From Eonycteris spelaea (Eukaryota; Chordata; Mammalia; Chiroptera; Pteropodidae), in contig PUFA01000068.1 of the NCBI GenBank assembly GCA_003508835.1, positions 7,192,001 to 7,256,000 on the forward strand: a DNA stretch of 64,000 nt. The letters run 5' to 3'. This document shows, one piece after another, positions 1 through 10,740 of this stretch (its first letter is position 1; each line of letters opens with the position of its first letter). Under the pieces are notes generated by a model. That model ran no database searches and was not told the origin of the DNA. It saw nothing but the letters and a program-made list of their open reading frames with translations. The position numbers and the translations under genes were made by a program.

Positions 1-500
1 CTCCTTTCTCTGTTATATCACACAGATACTAGAAATCTCCTTTTTATGTCAGTTTGGTTAGGGAAACAGTGGTACAGGACAGGGGACTTCTCTTGTCTTT
101 TGTGAGTAAATTGTATTTTAGAGTGAATTTAGAAAAATATCATTGCAATTCATCATTTTTCAGCACACCATGCATATACATGTTGGTACTAGGAGGTGAG
201 GATGTAAAATTGAATCAGCCATGAGCCTTGCCCTTAAGAATGTTACAGTTTAGTTGAGGGTAGGGAGGGCCACATGTTCTCACTGAACTTTGTGTGTTAG
301 TCAAGGTAGGGTAACTGCTATTACTTATTGTCATGTAGGCTGGGAAATGTAGTTTAGCTTTGTGGCCAGGAAGAAGAGGACCTAAATATTAGTGAGCACC
401 AGTAATTTCTATCACATCCTTCTATAGTCTATCACAATGAGAAATAAAAGATGAATATTAGTTGAACGTTAATAGAGGAAGTAAAGGTTATTAATCTGAG
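1..500. other. Unassigned AT-rich DNA
   Basis: No coding frame or confidently named repeat. The piece at about 325-425 contains 'ggctgggaaatgtagt', a word found near the end of some old eutherian repeats, so a decayed fragment may lie there, but I cannot name it. Confidence 0.4.
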
Positions 501-504
501 AGAT

Positions 505-1200
505 TTATGTATTCATTTATTAAACACACAATTTCAAGCACTTAATATTTTCTGGGTAATTTTGTAGGCAGTAGGATTGCATGACAGAACAAAACAAAAC
601 ACTGTTCTTATGGGATTTATATTATGGCAGAGGCAATAATACATAAGTAAATATGCATAAAAAATTGAGAGATATGTGTTTTGAAGGAAATAAAACAGAA
701 TGATGTGATAAAGTATCTGAAGGGCTGCTTTATTGTCAAGGAGTAACGTGCAAAGATGAAGGTAGATTAAAACGCATAGAAAGTTCAAAAAAATCAGTTG
801 AGACTGGATTATGATATGTCGGATTTAGAGAGAGATAATGGAAAATGTGACCTGGGTAAATTAAGATCAGATTTTAAAGGAACTTCAGTGATAGGTTAAA
901 GGTTTTCATTCGTTTGTTTATTTATTTTTAATTTATCCTCTAGTCAATAACAATTAATTGCTACAGGCAGCCACAAAACAGGTTTTAAAAAGTATTGACA
1001 GTTTTAAAGCAATTAGATTGGAGGAGTTAAGATCAGAAGAAGGAAGGCCAAATTAGTAAATTAGAAGTGCTGAAATGCTAACCTGAGAAAGAAGCAATGT
1101 GGATTTAGGCAGAGGGGGTGAATTGCAGAGACATTTCTCGGATTAAAGGAGCAGGATGCATAGACTAACAATCTGAGTGATGAAGGCTGTGATATCTACC
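505..1200 (-). mobile_element. L2 LINE fragment, antisense
   Basis: The start (about 508-620) reads as the reverse complement of an L2 3' end: the 'attcatttattaaacacac' tail, then the region before it with 'acaaaacactgttcttatgg'. Purine-rich sequence to about 1,200 resembles the antisense of the L2 3' region ('aggaggccaaat', 'gatgaaggctgtgatat'). Strongly decayed with possible small insertions at 905-1,000; no coding capacity. Confidence 0.55.
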
Positions 1201-1750
1201 ACCTCTTAGATTACTGTTTGAGCAACTTCTGTTCTAATTAACTTGATAGGTGATACATGTGGTTAGAGAAACAGGTGGGGGTGGGTGCAGCAGAGGAAGT
1301 TTGAATTGATTGTTTACTTTTATCATTTCTTTATTTTACATATTGGTTGAGAATTCTTGAGAGCATTACAGCTGGAAATCCATGCCCCATTTCTGTTTAG
1401 GAATTAGTAACCTTTGATACTCTTTCCATTCTACTATGTCCTGGAGAAAGAGAGCTCTCATTTGGAATTTACCAGAAACAGAGATATTTGCAAGGAATTT
1501 TACAATTCAAATTTCTGTCTTGTTATTTCTTTTGCCTTTGAAATTTATTTTCCCCTTATCCACAGAATGTGAGTTATTTTATTTTTAAATATTTTCTGGT
1601 TGTCTCTGTATCTCTTCTGAAAAAACCCTGTGGCTATAAGCAATTCTGTTTTCACCTAAAATGTCAACTACAATGTTTAAGAAGTAACTAAAAGATCTAT
1701 TTTCAAAACTAAACTCTTAATTATTATTATTTTTTGAACATTATTTAAAA
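1201..1750. other. Unassigned DNA
   Basis: AT-rich stretch with no open frame of note, no microsatellite of size and no repeat I can name. Confidence 0.5.
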
Positions 1751-1754
1751 TGCT

Positions 1755-2290
1755 TGACTCATTCATTCAGTAAATATGCCCTGAGTTTCCAATATGTCTC
1801 AGTTACTGTTCTAGACACTGGAAGTGGAACAATGAACAAGACTCATGACATACATCTTCAAGAAGCTTAGACCTTTGTAGGGGCTGAGAGTGAGATGATA
1901 CATGCAGCCAAGTAAATAAATGGAAAAGGTAATTTCAGATAATGATGAAAGCCAGAATTAAAATAAAAGAGTGGTATGATATACAGTGTCTGAGTCCCAT
2001 AACCAAGGTAGCCAAGGAAGACCACTGTCATAAAGTAAGACCTGATTGACAAGTGGGGCAATCCATGTGGTCATCAGGAAGCTAGGTGTTTTGAGCAGAA
2101 GGGATAGTAAAGACAAAAGCCATAAAGAAGAAAAATTTGGGCATATTCAAGGAAAAGTGGGAAAGAGAATAGGGCTAATATGAGTGGAGTATAGCAAGAA
2201 ATAGGGAACTACTGAAGGGTTGTTATAAGTAATAACGATTCTTGGAATAGGATGGTAACACTGGAATTGGAAAGCAGTGGATATATTAGA
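1755..2290 (-). mobile_element. L2 LINE 3' fragment, antisense
   Basis: Starts with 'tcattcattcagtaaatatg' and 'gttactgttctagacactgg', the reversed L2 tail. It continues colinearly through the antisense L2 3' region: a 'gaccactgtcataaagtaag' stretch, a 'gccatgtgg'-like stretch and a 'gagtggagtatagcaag' stretch. At over 500 bp it is one of the longer L2 copies here. Open frames on it are chance. Confidence 0.75.
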
Positions 2291-2489
2291 AATTAATTTT
2301 GGAGGTTCACAATTCAAAGTATATTGTCCTAGGACATGTTGGCATTTTCCTATCACAGACTCTAATTTCCACTTATGCCCAGTAATTTGACAATCCTCAC
2401 AGTGTCGTTATCCTTTTCATAGCTCATTTGTTTTTAAAGTCTATGGTTCCCTGCTTTCAGATCTTCCTCTGGGATATTTTTACTCTTCA

Positions 2490-2760
2490 GTTAAATCACA
2501 AATTATAGGATATTTTTATTGTGACATTTTTTTCCAAGCCTATCCTTTATCTAATCAAAAGTAATCACATTTTTTTTTGTCTTTTTTAGTGACAATTGAA
2601 TGATTTTATTACTTAAGTCACACTTTAATCTCTCCTCTGTTATACTATACTTCTTGAGGGAAAAATTATCTGATACATCTTTGCAACCTAGAATTTTGCA
2701 TGCAGTAGGACAGAAGAATAATACACTGAATTAAATTAGTTTTTATACGAAAGAATGACA
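2490..2760 (+). mobile_element. Probable L2 LINE 3' fragment
   Basis: The segment 2,650-2,740 ('ttcttgagggaaaaattatc', then 'tttgcaacctagaattttgc') follows the L2 wording for 'cttgagggcagggac...tttgtatccccagtgcctag'. It is heavily substituted, and the upstream part is only weakly similar. Confidence 0.45.
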
Positions 2761-2905
2761 TCACCAATAATCTCTGACTGCCTCTTCCACTCCATTTCTT
2801 CATATACCACTCTGTTCTTAATTCTTTATCTTTTGGCTTTACAGCCATTATTTTTCTAGTTCTACTCTTTATAAAATCAGTACTTACCTCATAATAAGCA
2901 TGTTA

Positions 2906-3115
2906 TATTAATTTTCTATTGATAATTTAACAAATTACCACAAATTTAGTGATTGAAACAACAAATATTTATTATCTTACACTTTTGGAAGTCAGAAGTC
3001 CACAACCAGTCTTGCTGAGCACTAAAAGTCAAGGTGTTGGCCGGATTGGTTCCTTCTGGAGGTTCTAGGGGAGAATCTGTTTCCTTGCAAGTCCCTTCTT
3101 ATTCTTTACCATGGT
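2906..3115 (-). mobile_element. MLT1 (MaLR) LTR fragment, antisense
   Basis: Reads as the reverse complement of the 3' half of an MLT1 LTR: 'aacaaattaccacaaattta', 'caacaaatatttattatctt', 'ggaagtcagaagtccacaac', 'tcaaggtgttggccgg', 'ttctaggggagaatctg'. About 210 bp of a roughly 400-500 bp LTR remains; the 5' half is missing. Confidence 0.85.
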
Positions 3116-3760
3116 AAAGGTCAATCTTCATCAAATTTTCTCTATCAACTATTTATATAAAGATAATTTCAATAAATATTTGACATGTAATGATAATAAT
3201 AACAAATGGCAGATTCAAAGTTTACATTCTTTAATTTAAGACTAGAGATCTCATCTATGTTCTGTGTATTCAAAGTAACTCCTAAATTTAACTGTCCTGT
3301 TTCTACTTTTCTGGTATTCAGAAAAATAGAGAAGTGAGTTCTGTTGCTCAGAAACTCATAGTCATGTTTGCTTTTCTTTCTCTATGGCACAAATATGCAT
3401 CCCGAGGATGGGTCATGTTTCATCTGCAAGATTGCTCATATGGTGATGTGTATCTTCTTGCTTCCCATCTTCACAGCCAACCGCCTAATAAAGGCTATAG
3501 TTATGTCTTGTTTATCTCCTCTCATAGTTTCTAACTGGTGTCTACATCCTATTCCCTTGCCTGTTCTTCAAATGCTATCCTTTCATTAACTCCCAGTCTT
3601 TTTTTTTCCCCCTAAAGTATAAATACACTTTTTTTTTTTTTGCTTCCCAGTTAAAAAAGTGTTAGGATTTATTTGACACATCTCTATAGTAAATGTTCAA
3701 CCAAATTAGACTTATCAAATTGGATCATGAGATACCTTTGGTCCTTCAACCACCTTTATT
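3116..3760. other. Mostly unassigned DNA
   Basis: Two short overlapping open frames (66 and 73 codons at 3,334-3,589) have no recognisable domain and sit in low-GC sequence. The pyrimidine-rich part at 3,500-3,600 is faintly L2-like. Confidence 0.4.
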
Positions 3761-3764
3761 ATTT

Positions 3765-3885
3765 TTTCTCATTTAATTCTTTCCTCCTGTGTGATTAAAC
3801 TTCTATATTTGTTCTGTTCTATATGCCTAGAGTCCTATGTGGCAGGGCCTGAGATCTATGATGGTTTCTTATATTGGGAGTCACA
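3765..3885 (+). mobile_element. Possible L2 fragment
   Basis: 'gtcctatgtggcagggcctg' followed by 'agatctatgatggtttct' resembles the L2 3' region around 'ctccatgagggcagggact'. Short and decayed. Confidence 0.35.
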
Positions 3886-3894
3886 TCAAAGTGG

Positions 3895-4055
3895 TGTTGA
3901 TGGTGATAACAGTAGTAGTGGTAATAGATAAATTATTTTGAACACAATGCTATGTATATACTTTAAATGAGACATCTCTTCACAATCATAACCAGCCTAT
4001 AAAACATAAATCTAAAGAGAGTTTAAATTAATTGCTCTTGGTTTAAAAAAAGCAG
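3895..4055 (-). mobile_element. Possible MIR SINE, antisense
   Basis: Contains an antisense MIR-like order: a 'taacagtagtagtggtaata' tail, 'acaatgctatgtatatactt', then 'cttcacaatcataaccagcc'. Low similarity. Confidence 0.4.
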
Positions 4056-4261
4056 TAGTGTTTTGCAAAGATCCAAATCTATTGATTTCAAAGCCTCCCT
4101 TCTCCAGTTAACAGCCATATGATACTTCCCTTTGCACTTCAGGGAGAGGTTATATTTGATAGACTATCTATTTAGCATAGCCAGAGGCAGTTCAGTTACT
4201 GGCAGACATTCTCACTGACAGAGAAGGAAGCAAAGTTTATTGCCAGGAATAGTACCAGGCA

Positions 4262-4509
4262 AAAGTTTGAGGATTCATAATAAGAATAGTGGAGAGGATA
4301 TGGAGACATTGGTACCTTCTATATTGCAAGTGGGATTGTAAATGGTGCAGCTGCTTTGGGATCTTTTGACAATGTCTTTAAAAAGTTAAATATAAACTTA
4401 CTTTGTAGTCTGCGATCCCACTGCTAGAAATCTACCCAAGAGAAATGAAAGTATATGTACACATAAACACTTTTTTGTGAATGTTCATAGAAGTGTCATA
4501 ATAATCAAC
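4262..4509 (+). mobile_element. Older L1 (L1MB/MC/ME-like), 5' part of a split copy
   Basis: Carries the end of an ORF2-like region: 'gtggagaggatatggagac', 'ttgcaagtgggattgtaaat', 'ctgctagaaatctacccaag', 'atgttcatagaagtgtcata'. The sequence breaks at about 4,509, where a younger L1 was inserted, and resumes at about 5,898. Frame is lost; a relic. Confidence 0.8.
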
Positions 4510-5269
4510 AGAATCGAGAGTCCAGAAGTAAACCCATATTTATATGGACAAATAATTTTTTAACAAAAAAAGCCAAATATATACAGTGGAGAAAGGAAAG
4601 CCTCTTCAATAAATGGCACTGGGAAAACTGGAAAGCCACCTGCAAAAGAATGAAACTATCACCGTACACCAAAATTAACTCAAAATGGATTAAAGACATG
4701 AATATAAGACCTGGAACAATAAAATGCATGATGAAAACATAGAAACTAAACATAAGGACCTTGGACTTAAAGAGAACTTTATGAATTTGATATCAAAAGC
4801 AAGGTATGTAAAAGCTAAAATAAATGAATAGGACTAAATCAAACTAAAAGCTTCTGCTCAGCAAAGGAAATCTTCCACACGGAAAAGAAAGAACCATCCA
4901 ATTGGGAAAATATATTTGCAAGCAACACCTCTGATAAGGGCCTAATATCCAAAATATGCAGAGAACTCATACAATTCAATTACAACAAAAAAAACCAAAT
5001 GATCCAGTCAAAAAATGGGCAGAGGACCTGAATTGACACTTCTCCCTAGAGGACATACAAATGGCCAACAACTGTATGAAAAGATGCTCGACATACTAGT
5101 TATTAGGAAAATGCAAATAAAACCACAATGAGATACCATCTCAACCTGTTAGAATAGCTATAATCAACAGAATAAGTAATACAAATGTTGGAGAGGATGC
5201 GGAGAAAAAAGGAGCCCTCATACGCTGCCAGTGGGACGGCAAATGGTACAGCCACTATAGAAAACAGTC

Positions 5270-5503
5270 TTGAGGTGCCTCAAAAAACTAAGAATTGATC
5301 TACCATATGATCCAGCAATCTCTCTACTGGGTGTTTACCCTGAAGACTTGAAAACTTATATTCAAAAAGTAATTTTCATGCCGATGTTCATAGCAGCATT
5401 ATTCACAGTGGCCAGGACATGGAGACAACCAAAGTGTCTTACGATAGATGATTGGCTAAAGAAGCTGTGCACATATATACAATGGACTATTACTCAGCCA
5501 TAA
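5270..5503 (+). pseudogene. Remnant of L1 ORF2 C-terminal region
   Basis: A 77-codon open frame holds the ORF2 C-terminal wording 'LPYDPAISLLGVYPEDLK', 'MFIAALFTVARTW' and 'DDWLKKL'. Just after that, near 5,465, the frame differs from the normal L1 frame (apparent one-base loss before 'acatatatacaatggac'), so the tail is shifted and stops at 5,503. This is a dead fragment of the reverse-transcriptase protein's C-terminal part, not a gene. The start codon is fortuitous. Confidence 0.8.
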
Positions 5504-5721
5504 GAAGAGATGAAATACAGCCATTTGCTACAACATGGATGGACCTTGAGATCATCATGCTAAGTGAAATAAGCCAGACAGAAAAAGTTCAAAATCACAT
5601 AATATCATTTATATGTGGGATATAATCCTAAAAGCAACAAATGAACAGGACAAACAGAGAAGCATGGACACGGACTATAAACTATTGGTTACCAGAGGAC
5701 TATGGAATAGTGGTAGTAGTA

Positions 5722-5756
5722 GGTGGGGGCGGAGGGGGGAGATAAGGTAAAGGGGG
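5722..5756 (+). repeat. G-rich tract in L1 3' UTR
   Basis: Runs of five, two, six and five guanines on the + strand ('ggtgggggcggaggggggag', then 'agggggtc'). A polypurine/G-rich tract in the 3' UTR is a usual L1 feature and can form quadruplex structure. Confidence 0.7.
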
Positions 5757-5897
5757 TCAAACATATGGTAGCTGAAGGAAACTGGACTTTGGGTGGTAAA
5801 CAGAATAGAATATACAGATGTCAAATAATAATGCACATGTAAAAATTATATAATTGTATTAACTAATGTTACCCCAATAAACAATAAAAAATAAAAA

Positions 5898-6335
5898 ATA
5901 ATTTAAAACAACGCATGTCCATCACTAGAAAATTGATAACAAAACTGTGTTATATAGTGAAATATTATTCATCAAGAAAAAGAATAATACATGCTAAAAC
6001 ATGGGTGAACCTCAGAAATATATGTGCTAAGTAAAGGAAGCTAGACACAAGTCCCCTGGCTGCATGATCATATTTATATGGAAAGTCCAAAAACGGTCAA
6101 ATCTGTAAAGACTGAAAATAGTTTAGTGGTCGTCTAAGGCTGAGGATGGGGACAAGAGTAGCTTCAAAATGCCCAAGGGATTTTTTTGAGTAATAGAAAT
6201 ATCCTAAAATTAGACTATGCTGATCATTTCAAAACTAAATTTATTAAAATACAATTTAATTGTATGGTTATATTGGGTACATTTTATGGTATGTTAATTA
6301 TTTTTCAAGAAACTATATGTACATGTGTGTGTATA
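5898..6335 (+). mobile_element. Older L1, 3' part of the split copy
   Basis: Resumes the outer L1 with 'aacaacgcatgtccatcac', 'tgaaatattattcatcaaga', 'acatgggtgaacctcagaaa', 'tagtttagtggtcgtctaag', 'aaattagactatgctgatc' and ends near 'tatggtatgttaattatttt'. This is the 3' end type of L1MB/MC/ME elements. Together with 4,262-4,509 it makes one copy interrupted by 1.4 kb. Confidence 0.85.
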
Positions 6336-6894
6336 TTCTTTTTTATGTAGTCTAAATTTTATAGCTAATCAATAGCAGGATGAGGGCTCACTCAGTATGC
6401 AAGATACAAATTCCAGATTCTGTAAGTAGGAGTGGAAAATCATGTCTAATACTCCAAAAAAAAAAAAATCCAGAAGACATACAAATAAAACAGAGAGAGT
6501 GATAGAATCTCTTGATTTACCCCATCACTTTTCCAGACCTTGGCTTCCACTGTATGGAGCAAGGGAAGAGGAGAAGAGCTGCAGCCAGAATGCAAAAAAA
6601 TAACAAAATAAGCTGTCTTCAAGAACATTTTTCATTATACAGTATTTTTACTTTATGTGGAAATTTAGAACTTAACCTTCATGTAGATGTGATTGTATTG
6701 TGCTAAAATTTCTTCAAACCTTAAGACAAATTTATGACAACTATGAATATTCAACTTTAAGATATAAAAAAAAGTTCATTAAATTGCTTCAAATGATGGG
6801 ATACATATGTAGTGAAATACTAAATATAGCTTACCTAAAACTATTTCTACTACTGTAGAAAAAAAAAATGTGCTTTTAAATGTTGTCTCTACCT
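6336..6894. other. Unassigned DNA
   Basis: Low-GC sequence with a short A run near 6,457-6,468 and two opposed overlapping open frames of 60-64 codons. No family resemblance in either frame. Confidence 0.5.
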
Positions 6895-7430
6895 GTGGTA
6901 GATAAAATAACGGATCCCTAAAGATGTTGACATCTTAATCTCTAGAACCTGTAAATAAGTTACCTTACATAGCAAAAATGACTTCTCAGATGTGGTTAAG
7001 GTAAAGATCTTGAGAAGGGCAGATTATAAGGATAAGGATTTTAATAAAGAAAAGAGGGAAGCAGGAGATTCAGAGACAGAATGATATAATACGGAAGCAG
7101 AGGTCAGAGAAGGTGAGGAGAGGAGGGAAGGAGACAGTGGAGGAAATTTGAATGAATGAAGGAAATTTGAAAATGCTACACTGCTGGTTTAGGAGATGGA
7201 AGAGAAGCTGTGAGCCGAGAATGCAGGCGTCCTCAAGATCTAAAGGCGATGAAACAGATTTCCCTAGAGTCTCCAGAAAAGCACAGCTTTTCTGACACCT
7301 CCATTTTAGCCCCATAAGACTCATTTGAGATTCTGGCCTTCATAACTGTAAAAATAAAAATGAATGTTGTTTTAAGCCACTAAATCAGTAGCATTTTGTT
7401 ACAGCAGCAATAAAAATACTAATACAATAT
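6895..7430 (+). mobile_element. MLT1D-like MaLR LTR, nearly complete
   Basis: Follows the MLT1D consensus throughout: 'atgttgacatcttaatctct', 'agaacctgtaaataagttac', 'cttctcagatgtggttaagg', 'gatcttgagaagggcagatt', 'cctagagtctccagaaaagc', 'tctggccttcataactgtaa', 'tgttgttttaagccactaaa', 'ttttgttacagcagcaataa'. It ends at 'actaatacaat'. Solo LTR; no internal region flanks it. Length about 535 bp, as usual for the subfamily. The 84-codon antisense frame inside it is chance. Confidence 0.9.
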
Positions 7431-9196
7431 CTGATCTGGTTTTCCTCACAAGCTCCCATGAAATATTTAATCAGGAAAAAAAAAATGAAGCAAAGCAAAA
7501 GAGAAACTAAAATATTTGAATCTAGAATAAAATCTATATGATAGATTTTTTAAAAATGATTTTATGTAATTCTAATAGGTTAAAAAATTATTTTATGTAA
7601 TTCTAAAGGATTTTCTCTAGGGAACAAAAAAGCAGTGTCTCTCAAATTTATCCACTCTCCCCTTTCTTCCCCTATACAACACCATAGGTTTAGTTTAGGA
7701 AGCCTATGGCTCCAAGTGTTCATTTATCACGGAATTAAATATTAAGAAGTTAGGAGGTTGACATCTTCGACTTAAGTCCTAATGAAATGTCAGTTCTGAA
7801 TTTCTTTTGGTTCTGGGCTCACACCTTAAAACAGTAAGATTGGGACTGGGAATGCGATGGAGCCATAAGCATGTTTTTGTATCAGGAAAAACAAAAGGTT
7901 TTTTAGAAAACGCAATCATGGGTCATCACTTGGAGCTGTGTCCATTTCTACCTGGAAAAAGAAAACTGGGCAGGGGAGCATAAAAAGAACTTGTGTTTAA
8001 ACCTATTTTGGAGAACTTGATTTAAGGCACATCCCTTGCCTGACCCCACCCTCTTCCCATCACCTTCCAGAGGCTATGGGCCCCTGAGGATTTCCCATGA
8101 CTTCAGGTCAGCCTGCACCTTCTCCCTGTCTCCACTCTGGACTCAACCTGGCTCTGCCACACTGGCCATAAGATGGGCCTGAAATCTCCATATCAGCAGC
8201 ATTCATAGTATACAAGTCTGGAGGAAGGCTCAGGAAAGATACATATTAGGGCTTCATTTTTTCCTGATCACCTTGAGCAACCCAGTTAATGTGACTATAC
8301 CCTGGGTTTGTGGAGGAGTAGAGGGAGCAAAAAGTGACCCTGTCTGGATTCTACATACAGATACCAAGGGTGGAACCTTAGTCTATCCTTGATATTCTAC
8401 CTTCTCAGGTAAAAGCTCAAAGACGGGGAAATGCAGGATACATGGGTAGGACTGTCTGATTTTTCACACTGAGCCTGGACTCCTTCCAACTAACTGGAAA
8501 AGGTGGGGACTTATATTTTTATTCTTCTATGCCATATTCTTGCTCCAACATTAAAGCAACAATATATGTTACTTCGCTATCATAAGAGAAAGTGAAATAT
8601 TTCCATAATAGTTCATTAGCTGAATTTCCAGAGTAATATAATGATTTTGCATTGGATATATTGAAGAAATCTAGAAAAAGCACTCCCTCAAGATGGTGCC
8701 CTCATTGCCAAAGCTACTTTGCATGTCAGCAAAGAATGTTTTTTCATTCTTCTCTTTTAAATTTTTTCATTACAGTAAAATAAAACAAGCGAAACAAAAA
8801 CAAAAACAACAAAAAAGAATTTTCCAATTGGCTTTAGCACAATAATAAATTTTAAAATGTTCCTATTTTAGAAGATCGGCTATGTCAAATTATATTCTTT
8901 TTGCCAATCTTTTGGTTGGTTGGCAAAGCCATGAAACGGCCCTGGATCTCTATTCAGTTATCCAAATTATGGTATCATTGTAAGCAACCTGAAAATACTT
9001 AGGAGAAAAATGTCCAAAAATACAATTTTGTAGATGTCTTTAAAAATCAAAATTTTCTCAAATGTGAAGTGTCTTTCTTTCAAGGAAGTGTATCTATAAA
9101 CAAGTATATTTATAGACTAAGTTTTCTAAAATGTCCCTTTTGTACAATGGAATTAAAAAGTGGGTCAGCATAAAGTAAAGCCAGTTGATAACAATG
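7431..9196. other. Unassigned DNA
   Basis: Nearly 1.8 kb with no repeat I can name. It contains a two-copy 31-bp tandem duplication (7,551-7,611) and a slightly GC-richer part at 8,030-8,480 ('ctgaccccaccctcttccca', 'ctggactcaacctggctctg'), which could be single-copy sequence. No open frame supports an exon. Confidence 0.45.
7551..7611 (+). repeat. 31-bp tandem duplication, two copies
   Basis: 'tttatgtaattctaatagg' at 7,561 is repeated as 'tttatgtaattctaaagg' at 7,592, 31 bp later, with matching A-rich sequence before each. Confidence 0.75.
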
Positions 9197-9251
9197 TTTC
9201 CTCTCCCCTCCCTCCCCTTTTCTCCCCTTCTCTCCTCTCCCTTTTTTCTTT
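9197..9251 (+). repeat. Pyrimidine-only tract
   Basis: About 55 consecutive C/T bases ('tttcctctcccctccctccc', then 'ttttctccccttctctcctc', then 'tcccttttttctttc'). The purine strand gives a chance open frame. Confidence 0.85.
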
Positions 9252-10377
9252 CATATCCCCACAATAAAGGGGGCGAGGGGTAAATAACAAAACTTGACTT
9301 TGTCAAAGCATGTTCCTAAATGTTACAGAGAAGTGCAAAGGTATTTCCTTCTTGATCATTCCCTACTTCTCAAAGCAGCCTGGGAACTAACAGAAGTGTG
9401 AAAAGTTCATGCTTATCAAGGAACATTTGTGACAATTATTGAAAAGTGATATTTTTCCTAGAGATTAAAACAAATGACAATCATGTGTGACAGGTACCTA
9501 TGACAAAAAATATTTTCTCACCAGAAAACTGGTAAAGAGTGTCTGTCAGTTTCCCTTTGTTCTCTATTTACAGTTATAAGAGAAAAAATGATTTATGATT
9601 ACTATAATTATATCTCTCCTTAGGAGAGCTGTACTAATTACATAATTTTTAAGCTATTTTTTTTTACAAGCTCTTAGTCTAAATTGAAGTGTATTTAGCA
9701 ATTTGTATCCATTACTTTTCAAACCTCTGTGTGGGTCACAGAATGAATGGTCTAAGATCACTTAATGCCTCAATTTTTGTGCATCATGGGCATAAAGGTC
9801 CTGGCCTACATATTCACAACCATGGGATAAAAAGTTTCCTTCAATTGATAGGATCTTCATAGATGTTTTGAGGGAGTCTACAGGAAATGAGTTTGGGGCA
9901 AAATATTTTGTAATCTGTAGTTAAACTATTATGATGATGAACCTGGGTCAGCCTGGAATGTATTAGCTGAGTTAATATTACCAGCAACCTACCATTTCAT
10001 TTCAGCACTTTGAACCACAGTGATAACTCTGGGTTTCTCTATTGTCTTTTGTGTATTCACCTTTTTTTTTTTTTTTTTAATGGTTTCATTTTGCTGTAGG
10101 CCACTAAGATAATAGAATATTGTTTTGAATCTAACTCCTTGAAATGAAATGTCTGTGTGTTTGCTTTAAAGAATCTTTTTTAAAAAGTACTCCTTTCTTA
10201 AGATAGTTATATTTAGACAGCATCAGAGCAGTTGTATCTAGAAATTTAGAATTTTCAGCATAGCAGATAACATTGGGTTAGGAAGTATAATTCCATTTCC
10301 TCATACATACCCAAGACAAGAAGTAGCCCTTACTGAAAAAATTAAATTCACATTTTCTAAATGCTGTCCTTACCTAG
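9252..10377. other. Unassigned DNA
   Basis: AT-rich sequence with a 17-base T run at 10,062-10,078 and no identifiable element or frame. Confidence 0.45.
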
Positions 10378-10555
10378 CATTTAAATAATTCTATATTTTC
10401 ATAACACATTTTTATTTCATTGAATTTTCCTAACTGTGAACTGGGTACTGTTATTTTTCTTTAAATGTGGGGAAACTGAGGCTCAGAGATGTAAATGGCC
10501 TTCCCAGGAGTCAAAACGCTATTAAGAAGAAGAAGCATTTTAATTGACATCTTTT
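10378..10555 (-). mobile_element. MIR SINE, antisense
   Basis: The core reads 'ggaaactgaggctcagagat' at 10,471, preceded by 'ctgggtactgttatttttct' and followed by 'ccttcccaggagtcaaaacg', the antisense MIR order. Confidence 0.75.
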
Positions 10556-10569
10556 TGCCTCTGCCAATG

Positions 10570-10740
10570 CTCAAGTTTTCCCCTTTAATCCTCCTAAGAT
10601 CTGTCTGAAATTGGTATTATTCCCCATTTACAACTATAGAGAGATTAAGAAAACTAGGTTTAAAGAGATTAAGTTAAATGTCAGTAAAGAGCAGAACCAA
10701 TGCATGTAACCTTTCTCCAATAAGTGGTAGTAACCTTCTT
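10570..10740 (-). mobile_element. MIR SINE, antisense (second copy)
   Basis: 'tttaatcctcctaagatctg', 'tattattccccatttacaac', 'agagattaagttaaatgtca', 'agagcagaaccaatgcatgt' match antisense MIR. It directly follows another MIR in the same orientation. Confidence 0.7.

Larger units (their letters stand above)
4510..5897 (+). mobile_element. Younger 5'-truncated L1 (bat-type) nested in an older L1
   Basis: About 1.4 kb of the ORF2 3' portion plus the 3' UTR. Recognisable blocks run in L1 order: 'agaatcgagagtccagaagt', 'aataaatggcactgggaaaa', 'ggattaaagacatgaatata', 'gggcctaatatccaaaatat', 'tgagataccatctcaacctg', 'tgatccagcaatctctctac', 'acatggatggaccttgagat', then the 3' UTR with 'aaagcaacaaatgaacagg', a G-rich tract at 5,722-5,756, an 'accccaataaac' end and an A-rich tail. 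It is 5' truncated and carries stops and frameshifts, so it is inactive. I see no clean target-site duplication. Confidence 0.9.

Noticed and set aside
9094..9306. Lysine/glutamate/arginine-rich - strand frame
   Set aside because: The purine strand of the CT-rich tract at 9,197-9,251.
10062..10078. Poly-T runs here and at 21,155, 25,724, 42,520, 50,349 and 56,295, considered as tails of reversed SINEs
   Set aside because: No tRNA- or 7SL-type body with A/B box wording lies next to them; treated as simple T tracts.
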